64,000 bases of DNA from Planctomycetota bacterium (GCA_016197205.1 JACPWG010000017.1:27950-91949), one strand, 5' to 3'. Counted from the first letter of the stretch, positions 26,093 through 35,328 are shown. The notes: a model not told the origin generated them from the letters alone. Numbers and translations: made by a program.

Positions 26093-26350
26093 ATGTCCGT
26101 CCGCATCATTCATTGCCACACCTGACCCTTCAACAAGGCGCGGGCGGCGAGTCTCGCCGCTACGATCCGGAAGCAGCTCGGCGTGGAGGTTGCACTGGAG
26201 GCGGGACGACTGGGGCAGCTTGACGTGGTGGTGCGCGACGAAACGGTCGCGTCGTTCGGCGGCCTGGCGGGGCTGAAGGACCGACTTTTCGGTCCGGACG
26301 AGGGGCCGCTGCTGGCGGCCGTGCGGGCGCGGCTCGCCGCGGCGCCGTAG
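26093..26350 (+). CDS. Selenoprotein of the SelW/Rdx family with in-frame UGA (CxxU)
   Basis: A frame of 85 residues reads MSVRIIHCHTUPFNKARAAS, with U encoded by TGA at 26123-26125, and continues through QLDVVVRDETVASFGG to TAG at 26348. The order beta-strand, CxxU, helix with R/KAASLA, then 'V.L..G..G..DVVV' matches the thioredoxin-like Rdx (SelT/SelW/SelH) family, where CxxC or CxxU is the redox motif. AGAGGAGGA stands at the right distance before the ATG. A 7-bp hairpin with a GTC loop follows the UGA (26144-26160), as expected for a bacterial SECIS. Ordinary gene finders would miss it. It lies between the ParB-domain and SMI1/KNR4 genes. Confidence 0.82.
26144..26160 (+). promoter_or_regulatory. 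SECIS-like hairpin for selenocysteine insertion
   Basis: GCGGCGA (26144-26150), loop GTC, TCGCCGC (26154-26160): a perfect 7-bp stem whose loop guanine is about 26 nt after the UGA. Bacterial SECIS elements lie just downstream of UGA within the coding region and present a loop G; the apical AGTCT resembles the E. coli fdhF GGUCU loop. Confidence 0.65.
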
Positions 26351-26430
26351 GCGAGCGAGGCCGATCTTGCAACTCGGATGAGGCCTCTACCCCGGCGACC
26401 GCCATCTGTCGAGCTGCGACTCGAGGGAAC

Positions 26431-27150
26431 ATGGAATTCGGCCCCACCGACAGGATGCCCCCCGGCTTCGATGCGAAATTTCTGGCCTGGTTTCGCCACG
26501 CCACGGAGCGTCACTGGGCACACGCACGGCCTCGTACCCTTCGCGAGCATGCTGCGGCCGGCGTGGGCGGCTTGGATTTCGTGCGCGGGACCCAGTGGGT
26601 AGTGTTGGATGGGGCTGGGGTTGAACGGGCGGAGGAGTCCTGGGGCAGCCGGTTCCCGCCGGACTACCGGCTTTTTTTGCAACACCTCCATTCGACCTCC
26701 CCACCGATGCGGGGTGCACTCTTCGGCGGCGCCGGGGGAATATTAACGCCAGCGACCCGGCCAGGATTCTACAACTGGGTCACCGACGGCGCCGCGATGG
26801 CCGAAGCGCTCGAGGCCGTGCTCGACGGCCTCGCCTTCGAAGTCGAAAACCAGGTTCTGTGGCCGGACTCCTGGGGCGCGCGTCCGGACACGCCCGACTC
26901 GCGACGCCTGCGGCTTGGCGAACTGCTTGCCGGAGCGCCCCGCCTGATTCCGATCTTCGGGCACCGCTTCTTGCTGGGCGAGCCGTGCCGTGCCGGCAAC
27001 CCGGTGCTTTCCATCCACCAGAGTGACATCATCGTGCACGGCGGAAGGCTGAGAGAATACCTCCTGACCGAATGCGGGCTCCCGGTCGGCGCGCCGGCAT
27101 CGAGCATCGAAACTGGCTCCATCCCGTTCTGGGGCGAACTGACCTCGTAG
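26431..27150 (+). CDS. SMI1/KNR4 (SUKH) family protein
   Basis: This 239-residue protein has the SUKH-domain pattern: WGSRFPPDYRLFLQHL (the alpha/beta start with Pro-x-D/S-Y-x-x-F-L), a mid-domain 'LIPIFGHRFLLGEP', then GNPVLSIHQSDIIVHGGRLREYLLTE. SUKH proteins are most often immunity proteins of contact-dependent or polymorphic toxins, but solitary members are common. No toxin gene is adjacent. It lies 80 bp after the selenoprotein gene. From 27151 to 27389 there is a copy of the CCGCTCCCTCACGGTC repeat and a short frame ending DVRTLDALAEYGWPR that could be a gene remnant. Confidence 0.8.
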   Translation: MEFGPTDRMPPGFDAKFLAWFRHATERHWAHARPRTLREHAAAGVGGLDFVRGTQWVVLDGAGVERAEESWGSRFPPDYRLFLQHLHSTSPPMRGALFGGAGGILTPATRPGFYNWVTDGAAMAEALEAVLDGLAFEVENQVLWPDSWGARPDTPDSRRLRLGELLAGAPRLIPIFGHRFLLGEPCRAGNPVLSIHQSDIIVHGGRLREYLLTECGLPVGAPASSIETGSIPFWGELTS

Positions 27151-27197
27151 GACGCAGGGGGCGCGTGGGAGGAGGGTCGAACCCCAGGGGGACGAAG

Positions 27198-27240
27198 GAC
27201 ACGCCGAGGCCGCTCCCTCACGGTCGCGGTTCCGAATGGA
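27198..27240. repeat. CCGCTCCCTCACGGTC dispersed repeat
   Basis: Copy of GCCGCTCCCTCACGGTCGCG, also at 58715-58745 and inverted at 24867-24897. Short, non-coding, intergenic each time. Confidence 0.7.
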
Positions 27241-27389
27241 CGTCGGCTTGCGCGGCTCCCCCGCCGACGGAGGACGTGCGGACGCTGGACGCGCTGGCGG
27301 AGTACGGGTGGCCGCGGTGAGGGAGGAGTGCGACGGCCGGCTGCGGGAGCAGCGTCGAGACCCAGGGGAGCGGCCGCGGGGCGCGAGCG

Positions 27390-28193
27390 CTAGACGACCA
27401 CTTCCCACCACAGGCGCAGGAGTTCCAGCCCCGTGATGAGGACGTTGAGCGGGCGGTCGCCGGTCGAGATGCCCGTGCGGCGCGGGAGGTAGCTGACCTC
27501 CAGCTCTCGAAAGACGCAGCCCTGCCGGCTGGCCTTCACGATCACTTCGGCATCCACCCCGATGCCCCGCATGGTGATGTCGATGCCGTCGAGGATCCGG
27601 CGGCGGAAGAGCTTCACCCAGTTCACGTCCCGCAGGGTCACGCCGAAGAGCAGCCGCATCACCCAGCGGAGGAGCTGGGTGTTCACGCGCCGGAGAGACC
27701 GATCCTGGCGCCGCACGCGCACGCCGATGACCGCGTCCGCGCCCTCGAGGAGGGGCACGTACCGAACGAGGTCCCGCGGGTCGAACTGCCCGTCGCCGGG
27801 GACGAGCGTGACGAACTCGTGCCGGGCGTGGAGGAACCCGCTCTTCTGCGCGCCGCCGAAACCGATGTTGAACGGATGGTGGATGGTCCGCACGCAGGTC
27901 AGCTCGGCTGCGAGCCGGTCCGCGATCCGGCGCGTGCCGTCCTTGCTGCCGTCGTTGATGATCAAGATCTCGTAGTCGAGCGCGATCGACCGCGCCACGT
28001 CGCGGCATTCGCGAACCACCCGCTCGAGCGCCCCTTCTTCGTTGTAAGCGGTCACGATGATCGTGAGTCCGGGGAGCGGGGGCGTCGTCGCGGGGGAGGT
28101 CGGCGTCTTGCCGCCCTGCTCCTCCGCCGACTTCGCGTAGTCGGGTAGCATGTGCGGCTCGAGTTCCTCGACAAGCGTGGGCATGAAGACCAT
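27390..28193 (-). CDS. Family 2 glycosyltransferase (polyprenyl-phosphate/dolichol-phosphate sugar synthase type)
   Basis: This 267-residue protein has the GT-A opening LTIIVTAYNEEGAL (about 43-56), IINDGSKDGTRRIADRL, the DxD-like LVPGDGQFDP, and QGCVFRELEVSYLPRRTG. This pattern fits enzymes that make polyprenyl-phosphate sugars or add sugars at the cytoplasmic membrane face. A product of this kind could feed the GT-C type enzymes encoded at 12998 and 18581; that link is inference. No membrane helix is clear at the C-terminus. Single-gene unit on the minus strand. Confidence 0.9.
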   Translation of the reverse strand: MVFMPTLVEELEPHMLPDYAKSAEEQGGKTPTSPATTPPLPGLTIIVTAYNEEGALERVVRECRDVARSIALDYEILIINDGSKDGTRRIADRLAAELTCVRTIHHPFNIGFGGAQKSGFLHARHEFVTLVPGDGQFDPRDLVRYVPLLEGADAVIGVRVRRQDRSLRRVNTQLLRWVMRLLFGVTLRDVNWVKLFRRRILDGIDITMRGIGVDAEVIVKASRQGCVFRELEVSYLPRRTGISTGDRPLNVLITGLELLRLWWEVVV

Positions 28194-28317
28194 CCCCCCG
28201 GTGCGGCAAGCGACAAAAAATCGGCCGACAGAAACCGTCCCGTCTCAGCGGTACGGGAAGCCCTAAAGGTTACCGCGCCGGGGGTGAATCGGTCGTGACG
28301 CGCAGATTACGCTTTCG

Positions 28318-29901
28318 TCATGTCGCGGCGGCCGCCACGGACGGGTCGGGTTTCGGGAGCTCCCGGAAGCGGGGCAAGCGGAGCCGGATCCGGGTTCCCC
28401 GCCCGACCTCGCTCTCGGCCTCGACGCGGCCGCCGTGCAGTTCGGCGATCCCCTTGACGATCGCAAGGCCGAGCCCGGCGCCGCCTGCCGCGGCCGTCCG
28501 CGCGCCGTCGACGCGGTAGAAGCGGTCGAACACGTGCGGCAGGTGGGACGCGGGGATGCCGCAACCGGTGTCCGCCACCTCGACCCGGAGAGGCTCTTCC
28601 GGCCCGTCCGCGGTCGCCGCGAGCGAAACCGTGCCCCCCGGCGGCGTGTGCGCCAACGCATTTTCGACGAGGTTGCCGAGGGCCCGCTGGAAAAGCGTCC
28701 GGTCGACGTCGGCGACCAGCCCTTCGCGCACGGCGAGGCGCAGCTCGACGCCCCTTTCGCCGGCGGCGGCTTCGTAGAACTCGCGGACCGCAAGCAGTTC
28801 GCGCGCGACCTCGATCCGCTCCCGCCGGATCTGCGGGTCGGTCCCCTCGGCGCGCGCCAGGAAGAGAAGGCTGTCGATGATCCGGGAAAGGCGGACCCCC
28901 TCCTCGAGCGCGGATTCGAGCGTGCCGCGGTATTCGTCGGGGGAACGGGCCTTGCCGAGGGCGACTTCGATTTCGCCGCGCAGGTTGTTAACCGGGGTGC
29001 GCAGCTCGTGGGCGATGTCCGCCGAGAAGCGGGAGAGCCGGTCGAAGGACTCCCGAAGCCGGTCGAGCATCTCGTTCATCGTGCGCGCGAGGTCCGCCAG
29101 CTCGGACGGCAGCGGGGCGGGGTCGATCCGCTCGTCCAGGGCCGTGGGGCGGATCCGGCGCGCCGTGCCTGCGATCTGCTCGAGGGGGCGCATGCCGCGT
29201 CGGACGATCCGGTGTCCGACGAAGGCGCACAGGACGAGCGTGACGCCGAGGACGGTGAAGAGGCGCTTCCGATAGCGCCGCAGCAGGCGGGAGTCGTGCC
29301 CGCGATCGACGGCCACCTGGATCTGGCGCACCTTCCCGCCGGGTCCGCCGAGGGTCGCCTGGATGGCGACGCCCCGGTAGAACGCATCCGGGCTCGGAAG
29401 GAGGTCCACGCCGCCGTCGCCCGGAAGCTCGTCGAGCGGGTAGGCACGGGGAAAGGTCCCCGGCGCGAGCACGCCGCCCATCCCCGGCGTCTCGACGAGG
29501 ACGCGCCCGGCCTCGTCGAGGAGCCGCACGTACACCTTGGCATACTGGCGCGCGCCGGCTTCCCACTCGACCTCCAACTTCAGCTCGTCGGTGTCCTCCG
29601 GGCGGTCCCGAAGGAGCGCGACGATGATGCGCGCCTGGTCGACGATGAACCGGTCGTCCTCGCGGTCGAGGACCTTGACCAGCAGCCAGTAGAGCGTGCC
29701 GGTCGCGCCGAGGACGAGGGCAAAGGCGGCCGTCGTGGTCCAGAGCGTGAGGCGAAGCGCAAGGGACCAGGGGCGTTGGCGGGACCGCGGGGCTGCTGAA
29801 CGTCCCGACGGCGCCCCTGCCGCGTGGGGACCCGCCGGCGCGGGGACGGCGGGGGCGGAAACCGGGGCGCCGACCGGCTCAGGGGCGCTCTTCGAGGACA
29901 T
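28318..29901 (-). CDS. Sensor histidine kinase of a two-component system
   Basis: This 527-residue membrane kinase starts at ATG 29901. A Pro/Ala-rich N-terminus precedes TM1 ([20 protein letters not shown]), a periplasmic sensor of about 140 residues, and TM2 ([19 protein letters not shown]). A HAMP domain follows, then HisKA with phospho-acceptor [17 protein letters not shown], and HATPase with [23 protein letters not shown] and [18 protein letters not shown]. The layout resembles CusS-type metal-stress sensors, but the ligand is unknown. Its start overlaps the 3' end of the regulator gene by 23 bp, so the two are translated together. Confidence 0.95.
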   Translation of the reverse strand: MSSKSAPEPVGAPVSAPAVPAPAGPHAAGAPSGRSAAPRSRQRPWSLALRLTLWTTTAAFALVLGATGTLYWLLVKVLDREDDRFIVDQARIIVALLRDRPEDTDELKLEVEWEAGARQYAKVYVRLLDEAGRVLVETPGMGGVLAPGTFPRAYPLDELPGDGGVDLLPSPDAFYRGVAIQATLGGPGGKVRQIQVAVDRGHDSRLLRRYRKRLFTVLGVTLVLCAFVGHRIVRRGMRPLEQIAGTARRIRPTALDERIDPAPLPSELADLARTMNEMLDRLRESFDRLSRFSADIAHELRTPVNNLRGEIEVALGKARSPDEYRGTLESALEEGVRLSRIIDSLLFLARAEGTDPQIRRERIEVARELLAVREFYEAAAGERGVELRLAVREGLVADVDRTLFQRALGNLVENALAHTPPGGTVSLAATADGPEEPLRVEVADTGCGIPASHLPHVFDRFYRVDGARTAAAGGAGLGLAIVKGIAELHGGRVEAESEVGRGTRIRLRLPRFRELPKPDPSVAAAAT

Positions 29902-30553
29902 AGCCGACTCCGCGGACGGTGTGGATGAGCTTTTTCTCGAAGGGATCGTCCACTTTCGAACGGAGGCGGCGGACGTGGACGTCCACGACATTCGTCCCGC
30001 TGTCGAAGTTCATGTCCCACACCTGTTCGGCGATGACCGTGCGGGAGAGGACCTCGCCGGGCCGGCGCGCGAGGAGGGAGAGCAGGGCGAACTCCTTCGG
30101 CGTGAGCTCGAGGCGCGCGCCCGCGCGCGTGGCCCGATGTCGCACGTGGTCGATCTCGAGCTCGGCGACGCGGAGGCATTCGGCGTGGCGGGCCGGTCCG
30201 CGCCGGAGAATGGACCGGACGCGCGCGAGCAGCTCCGAGAACGCGTACGGCTTGACCAGGTAGTCGTCCGCGCCCAGCTCCAGCCCCTTCACGCGGTCCT
30301 GCACCGCGTCGCGCGCGGTGAGGAAAAGGACCGGCGTCTGCCGCCCCGCGGCGCGGAGCTCCGCGAGCACCGACCAGCCGTCGCGGCCCGGCAGGAGCAC
30401 GTCCATGATGAGCAGGTCGTAGGCCTCCGTGCGGGCGAGGTGCAGTCCGTCCTCGCCGTCGGCTGCCACGTCCACGACGAAGCCGTTCTCGACCAGCCCC
30501 TTGCGGAGGTAGGCCGCGGCCTTGCGTTCGTCCTCGACGACCAGGATCTTCAT
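29879..30553 (-). CDS. OmpR/PhoB-family response regulator
   Basis: This 224-residue protein has an N-terminal receiver domain ([20 protein letters not shown]; phospho-Asp in [25 protein letters not shown]) and a C-terminal winged helix ([45 protein letters not shown]). It should be phosphorylated by the kinase encoded immediately downstream. Target genes are not evident; the adjacent envelope genes are candidates only by position. ATG 30553 is the natural start. Confidence 0.96.
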   Translation of the reverse strand: MKILVVEDERKAAAYLRKGLVENGFVVDVAADGEDGLHLARTEAYDLLIMDVLLPGRDGWSVLAELRAAGRQTPVLFLTARDAVQDRVKGLELGADDYLVKPYAFSELLARVRSILRRGPARHAECLRVAELEIDHVRHRATRAGARLELTPKEFALLSLLARRPGEVLSRTVIAEQVWDMNFDSGTNVVDVHVRRLRSKVDDPFEKKLIHTVRGVGYVLEERP

Positions 30554-30589
30554 AGCGCGGGTAGTCGCCACCGAAGGGGAATCGGACGC

Positions 30590-30960
30590 CCTGGCTCCGA
30601 CAAAAGGAACGAGCCACCGAAGACACCGAATCTCAAGAAAGGTGATCGGCGGCTTTGGATCCCTACTGCGCAACTTCTGGAAGTCTCTTCGAGACATTCG
30701 CGAGGCCGGATTTCCGAAACCACAGATTTCATAGCCCAGCCGATGGCCGCAACCAAAGGGACGAGCCACCGAAGACGCCGAAAACACCGAAAGACGAACC
30801 GCGAATTTCGCCGATTTCGCGAATTTTCTGTTGGGAACTCGTTGCCAAAAAAAAACGAGCTTTTGGGCTGTTGTGTCACACATTTTTCGGGATTTCACAG
30901 ATTACGGATCTGTGAAATCGTCGTTAATCTGTGAAATCTGGGGTTCCCTTTCGGGTTCGG
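30590..30960. repeat. Cluster of ACCGAAGACACCGAA and CACAGATT repeats
   Basis: The 450-bp gap upstream of the regulator holds ACGAGCCACCGAAGACACCG (about 30609 and again near 30760), ACCACAGATTTCATAG (30718) and a palindromic block at 30893-30942 with three CACAGATT/AATCTGTG units. No gene seen. These match the units at 4725-4803 and 24745-24832. Confidence 0.7.
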
Positions 30961-31003
30961 GCTCGAGCCCGATTTGGATTCTTTCGCCGGCTGCCGCACC
31001 GAC

Positions 31004-33499
31004 TCAACGGCGCCCGGGACGCAAGGGCTGCTCTTCCGCGGGTGGTTCCGGCGGGGACTCGGGCTCCGGCGGCCCCGGCGGCCGCGGCTTCTTCGGCCCG
31101 ACCTTCTTCGACGGGTCTTCCTTCACCCAGATCTCGCCCCGGCCCTTCCGATTCGTCGCCACGACGTTGGACCAGTCCTTCTCGACGGTCACGACCTCGC
31201 CCCGGAAGACGCTGCCGCCGCGAACGACAAGGGCCGCGGGCAGCCGCCGCAGGACCACCTCCTGCGTGTCCAGGCTCCAATCGAGCAGGTCGCCCGCCCC
31301 GAGCCCGCCGCGGTCGCGCACGACCAGGTTCCCGAGCGCGCGAACGCGATTCACCTGTCCCTTTTCGTCGAGGAAGGCGATCAGCCGATCGCAAAGGATC
31401 CGCGAGTCGGCGCGCACGACGACGACCTCGCGAAAGAAGTCCATGCGGCGCCCCCCTTCGCTCAGCACCGCGTCGCCGACCGAGGCGATGAGCACTCGCT
31501 CCTGCTGCGGCGGGGCGTCCGGCCGATCGGGGTCCCTCACGGCGTGCGGGAGCGACAGCTCCTTGCGACCCTGCAGCACGAAGCGTTTCTCGCCCGGGAA
31601 CATGAGGATCCGCGTGGCGCGCACGCGATTGTCCCCGTCCAGGAAGCGCGCCCAGGGGAGACCGACCAGCACCATGCGCGCGTCCGGCTTGTTCCACGTG
31701 AAGGTGTCCCCTTCGGCCTCCTGGGTCGGACCGAAGATCTTCACGTCCTCGGTGGCCGTGAGCCGCGTGAACTCCTTCATGCCTTCCGCAAAGCGGATCT
31801 CCTGGCGTCTCGCCTTGACCGTCCACTCCTCTTCCGAGGCGCGCCTTCCCTTCTTCGCGGACGCGGCGGGGAGCGGCGCCGTTTCCTCCGCGCCACGCAG
31901 AAAGAAGCGCGAACGCGTCGCCCCTTCGCACACGAGGAGGTTCTTGGCCTGCGCGAGGGTGATCGTGCGCCCTTCGAGGCGGTTCCTCTCCTGGATCACG
32001 GTCGCGCCCGGGGCGCCGGTGAGCGTGGCCAGGCCCTCGGCCTTCACCCAGACCAGCCGGTCGGAACGGGCGGCGACCTGGTCCTCGACGAAGAGCACGT
32101 TGCCGTCCGCCTGGAGGCGCTCGAGACCCGACGGGCCGGCGGCGGGCGCGGCCGCGGGTTCTCCGGGCTTCGGGGCCGGCGGCGCCGACAAGAGTTGCAC
32201 CTCGAGCTCGTCCGACTGGAGGTTCACGGACTCGGTATGGGACACCACATGACCGGCGAAGCGGGCGACGGTTCGCGGGAGGTCCTTCGAGCCCTTTGCC
32301 GGCCGGGTGCGCAGGAAACTGGCGGCCCGCACGCAGGTGACCTCCAGCGGCGCCGGCGGCGGAAGGCCCGGCGAGGAAGGGCCTGCGCCCGCGCCGGGGG
32401 CCGAGGCCGGGGAGGCTGTGGAGGCGCCGGCCGCGCCGAAGAGGCTGAGGGACTCGCCGGATTTGAACGAGAACCATTTGTGGCGGCCCTCGAACGTGAT
32501 GAGCTGGGCCCCATCGGGCCGGAGCTCGAAGCGGACCTCGTCCGCCTGGGCCGTCCCCTGCGCGTCGACCATCCGGGCGTGACCGGTCGCGAGCAGGCTC
32601 TCGACCTCCATGCGCCCTTTCTCCCCGGGCGCCTCCGCGAGGACGACTTCCAGGACGTCCGACTCGAGCGTGGCGGTGACCGACGAGAGTTCCTGGCGGG
32701 TGAGCAGCGCCCGGTCGCGGAAGGTCAGCTTCTCGCGGCGGACGTGCGCTCCCTCGGGAGGGTCGGGCAGGCGCTCGACGTGGAGTTCGCCGTCGCAGGT
32801 CACGTACAGCGCCTCGAGCCGCGCATCGGTCCGCGCCTCGGGCGCAGCCGCGTCCGGCGCGGGGGTCTTCGTCACGCCGCGGAGAAAGGAGGTGTCGGTC
32901 CCCTGGAGGAGGACACGGACGGAGCGGTGGAGGAGGAAGTCCTCGAGGTCGATGCGGCCGGTGAGCTCCGTCCCGCTCATGCGGAGGGTCGAGCGGGTCA
33001 CGACCACGTCGCCGGGACACGCGACGGTCTTCTCGTGAAAGCGAGCCGTGGCCTCCTCGGTGGCGAGGGTCGTTCCGTCGTTCACCTTCGACAGGACGTT
33101 GCCCTGCATGACCGCCGCGTGTTCCCTGCGATCCAGGCGGCCGGTTCGGGCGGTCAGCGTGACGGAGGTCCGCTCCTTCTCCGGCTTCTCGTCTTTTTTT
33201 GCACGTCCGTAGTAGGTGACCTCGGGGCCCTCGAGGTCGGCCCGCTCCTCGCCGTACACGTCCGCGGTCCGCCCTCGGGCCTCGTAGATCAGCTCCTCGG
33301 CCTCGTAGCGGGGGAGATAGTACTTCTCGATCCGGGCGTGGCTCACGCGCTGGCTTGGGTCGAGGGAGGAGGGCGCGGTCGGCGGCCGGTCGGGGCGACG
33401 GCCTCCGAGGGTGGGACGGACGGTCGTGGGCGCGCGACCGACATAAAACCAGAGGGCCGCGCCTCCGAGGAGAAACACGAGGAGGGCGCTCTTCTTCAT
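31004..33499 (-). CDS. Large LptC/OstA-like envelope protein
   Basis: This 831-residue protein starts at ATG 33499 with an uncleaved-type N-terminal helix (KKSALLVFLLGGAALWFYVG), so it is anchored in the inner membrane facing the periplasm. Repeated beta-strand blocks such as LEGPEVTYYG, ERTSVTLTARTGRLDRREHAAVMQGN, ITLAQAKNLLVCEG and RVRALGNLVVRD follow the pattern of LptC/LptA/OstA domains that relay lipopolysaccharide. It is much longer than LptC (about 190 residues), as if several OstA-like units were fused. Its ATG overlaps the KdsC stop by four bases, tying it to Kdo/LPS biogenesis. Family assignment is by pattern only. Confidence 0.75.
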   Translation of the reverse strand: MKKSALLVFLLGGAALWFYVGRAPTTVRPTLGGRRPDRPPTAPSSLDPSQRVSHARIEKYYLPRYEAEELIYEARGRTADVYGEERADLEGPEVTYYGRAKKDEKPEKERTSVTLTARTGRLDRREHAAVMQGNVLSKVNDGTTLATEEATARFHEKTVACPGDVVVTRSTLRMSGTELTGRIDLEDFLLHRSVRVLLQGTDTSFLRGVTKTPAPDAAAPEARTDARLEALYVTCDGELHVERLPDPPEGAHVRREKLTFRDRALLTRQELSSVTATLESDVLEVVLAEAPGEKGRMEVESLLATGHARMVDAQGTAQADEVRFELRPDGAQLITFEGRHKWFSFKSGESLSLFGAAGASTASPASAPGAGAGPSSPGLPPPAPLEVTCVRAASFLRTRPAKGSKDLPRTVARFAGHVVSHTESVNLQSDELEVQLLSAPPAPKPGEPAAAPAAGPSGLERLQADGNVLFVEDQVAARSDRLVWVKAEGLATLTGAPGATVIQERNRLEGRTITLAQAKNLLVCEGATRSRFFLRGAEETAPLPAASAKKGRRASEEEWTVKARRQEIRFAEGMKEFTRLTATEDVKIFGPTQEAEGDTFTWNKPDARMVLVGLPWARFLDGDNRVRATRILMFPGEKRFVLQGRKELSLPHAVRDPDRPDAPPQQERVLIASVGDAVLSEGGRRMDFFREVVVVRADSRILCDRLIAFLDEKGQVNRVRALGNLVVRDRGGLGAGDLLDWSLDTQEVVLRRLPAALVVRGGSVFRGEVVTVEKDWSNVVATNRKGRGEIWVKEDPSKKVGPKKPRPPGPPEPESPPEPPAEEQPLRPGRR

Positions 33500-34071
33500 C
33501 GGCGGGCCTCGGACGCGTCGTCCCGTCCGGCATAGTGTTCGAGGACCGCGGCCCAGAGCCCCTGCGCCTTCAGCACCTGTTCGATCACCTCGCGCGCGGC
33601 GCCCTGCCCCCCCTGGGCGCGGGTGACGTAGCGGGCGCACTGCTTGACCTCGGGCCGCGCGTTGGCGACCGCGATCGGGAGGGCGACCCTGCGGAAGACG
33701 ACGAGGTCGGTCAGGTCGTCGCCGACGAAGCAGAGCTGGTCTTCGCGAAAACCGGTGCGCGCGAGAAGCCGGTCGAGCCCCGCGGATTTCTCGAAGGAGT
33801 TCTGGATGACGGTGGCGATCCCGAGCTCGCGTGCGCGCCGTGTGACGGCCCCCGAGCGGCGGCCGGTGATGAGGCCGCTGGCCAGGCCCGCCTGGTGGAG
33901 GAATTTGAAGCCCGCGCCGTCGTGGGCGCTGAAGGCCTTGATATCGACGCCGCGTTCGTCCAGGCAGATCCGGCCGTCCGTAAGGACGCCGTCCACGTCG
34001 AAGACGAGGCAGCGGATCGCGGCCCAGTCGGCGCGGGAAGGCGGGCGTTTCGAGGAACGGGTCTGGGACAC
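33496..34071 (-). CDS. kdsC: 3-deoxy-D-manno-octulosonate 8-phosphate phosphatase
   Basis: This 191-residue HAD-superfamily enzyme makes Kdo from Kdo-8-phosphate. CLVFDVDGVLTDGRI carries the catalytic Asp pair, followed by FSAHDGAGFKFL, GLITGRRSGAVTRRA and CFVGDDLTDL. GTG 34071 is chosen because AGGAG precedes it at the right distance; a longer frame upstream only reads through a repeat (34113-34288). Next to a Kdo arabinose-phosphate isomerase and an LptC-like gene the function is secure. Confidence 0.94.
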   Translation of the reverse strand: MSQTRSSKRPPSRADWAAIRCLVFDVDGVLTDGRICLDERGVDIKAFSAHDGAGFKFLHQAGLASGLITGRRSGAVTRRARELGIATVIQNSFEKSAGLDRLLARTGFREDQLCFVGDDLTDLVVFRRVALPIAVANARPEVKQCARYVTRAQGGQGAAREVIEQVLKAQGLWAAVLEHYAGRDDASEARR

Positions 34072-34112
34072 GGGCGGGCTCCTGGGTTCGACGCTCTGTT
34101 GGGCACCGGCAA

Positions 34113-34288
34113 GTTGAAATTTGACCTTTTGCAATTTGAAATTCGGCCCGGCCGTGTGGGTCGAATACGAGACTCTTACACAGAGACGCGGAGACGCAGA
34201 GGCCGGGCGCTGAGTCCGCCGTCCTCTACCGGCGATGAGCTTTGGCAAGGCACGGAGAGATCCATTTTAGCTTCACTTCGGCTTGTTG
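34113..34288. mobile_element. Inverted-repeat element H, copy 1 (left end truncated)
   Basis: Shares TTGCAATTTGAAATTCGGCC, ACACAGAGACGCGGAGACGC and CTTCACTTCGGCTTGTTG with copies at 38913-39168 and, inverted, 58269-58536. It sits between kdsD and kdsC, inside what should be one operon. Non-coding. Confidence 0.75.
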
Positions 34289-34363
34289 CTTGGGATCGAA
34301 TGCAGGTTTGGCATCCGGCAGAGCCTGCGCCGGGATCCGGCATCGTCATTCAGGAAGGGCGCA

Positions 34364-35320
34364 TTAGACGAGCCCCACGCCCAGGAGGTCCTGGACGTCC
34401 AGCATACCGACGGGCCTGCCGGCGTCGTCGACGACGGGCAGCTCGTCGATCCGGCGTTCCTTGAGGAGCAGGACGGCCTCGGAGGCGAGCCGTTCCGGGC
34501 CGATGGTCACGGGCGTCCGGGTCATAACCGTGCGGACGGGGACGTGCAAGAGATCGGGCCGGTCCTCCACGTGGCGGCGCAGGTCGCCGTCGGTGAAGAT
34601 CCCGGCGAGGCGGCCGTCGCGACCGACCACGCTGACCGCGCCGGCGCGGGCCCCCGTGATGGCGAGGAGGACGCGCTGCACGGGCTCCTCCTCTCCGACG
34701 ACGGGGTTCTTTTCCCCGGTGCGCATCAGCTCGCGCACTTTGAGGAGCTTGCGTCCCAGGTCGCCGCCCGGGTGGAAGAAGGCGTATTGTTCCTGATTGA
34801 AGCCGCGCTCTTTGAGCACGCAGAGGGCCAGAGCGTCCCCCAAGGCAAGGAGGGCCGTGGTGCTCGCGGTCGGCGCAAGGCCGAGGGGGCAGGCTTCGGG
34901 GATCTGGCCGAGGTCGAGGAGCACGTCGCAGTTTCGCCCCAGCGTGGAGCGCGCGTTCCCGGTCATGGCCACGATGCGCGCCCCGATGCGGCGAAGGAGG
35001 GGGAGAAGGCGCACGATCTCGTCGGTCTCGCCGCTGTTGGAAAGGACCAGGACGACGTCTTCACGCACCACGCGGCCGAGGTCCCCGTGGTACGCCTCGG
35101 CCGGATGGAGAAACAGGGAAGGCGCGCCGGTGGAGGAGAGCGTCGCGGAGATTTTTCGTCCGACGATGCCCGTCTTGCCCATCCCCATGACCACGATCCG
35201 GCCGCGGCACTCCAGGAGGAGGCCGACGGCCCGCGGGAAGTTGTCGTCGACCCGGTCCAGGAGAGAAAGGATCGCGGCGGCTTCCGCACGGAGGATCGTG
35301 CGCGCGTACTCCAGATCCAT
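34364..35320 (-). CDS. kdsD: Arabinose-5-phosphate isomerase (KdsD/KpsF/GutQ family)
   Basis: This 318-residue enzyme converts ribulose-5-phosphate to arabinose-5-phosphate, the first step to Kdo. It has the SIS domain (GRIVVMGMGKTGIVGRKISA, LVLSNSGETDEIVRLLPLL, PTASTTALLALGDALA, FHPGGDLGRKLL) and two CBS domains (about 200-318, ending PVGMLDVQDLLGVGLV). ATG 35320 lies 8 bp after the stop of the upstream parvulin gene, so the two are co-transcribed. Full length for the family. Confidence 0.96.
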   Translation of the reverse strand: MDLEYARTILRAEAAAILSLLDRVDDNFPRAVGLLLECRGRIVVMGMGKTGIVGRKISATLSSTGAPSLFLHPAEAYHGDLGRVVREDVVLVLSNSGETDEIVRLLPLLRRIGARIVAMTGNARSTLGRNCDVLLDLGQIPEACPLGLAPTASTTALLALGDALALCVLKERGFNQEQYAFFHPGGDLGRKLLKVRELMRTGEKNPVVGEEEPVQRVLLAITGARAGAVSVVGRDGRLAGIFTDGDLRRHVEDRPDLLHVPVRTVMTRTPVTIGPERLASEAVLLLKERRIDELPVVDDAGRPVGMLDVQDLLGVGLV

Positions 35321-35328
35321 CGACCGGC

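Noticed and set aside
26376..26602. Frame overlapping the start of the SMI1/KNR4 gene
   Set aside because: The 26431 frame has clear SUKH motifs; the overlapping frame has none.
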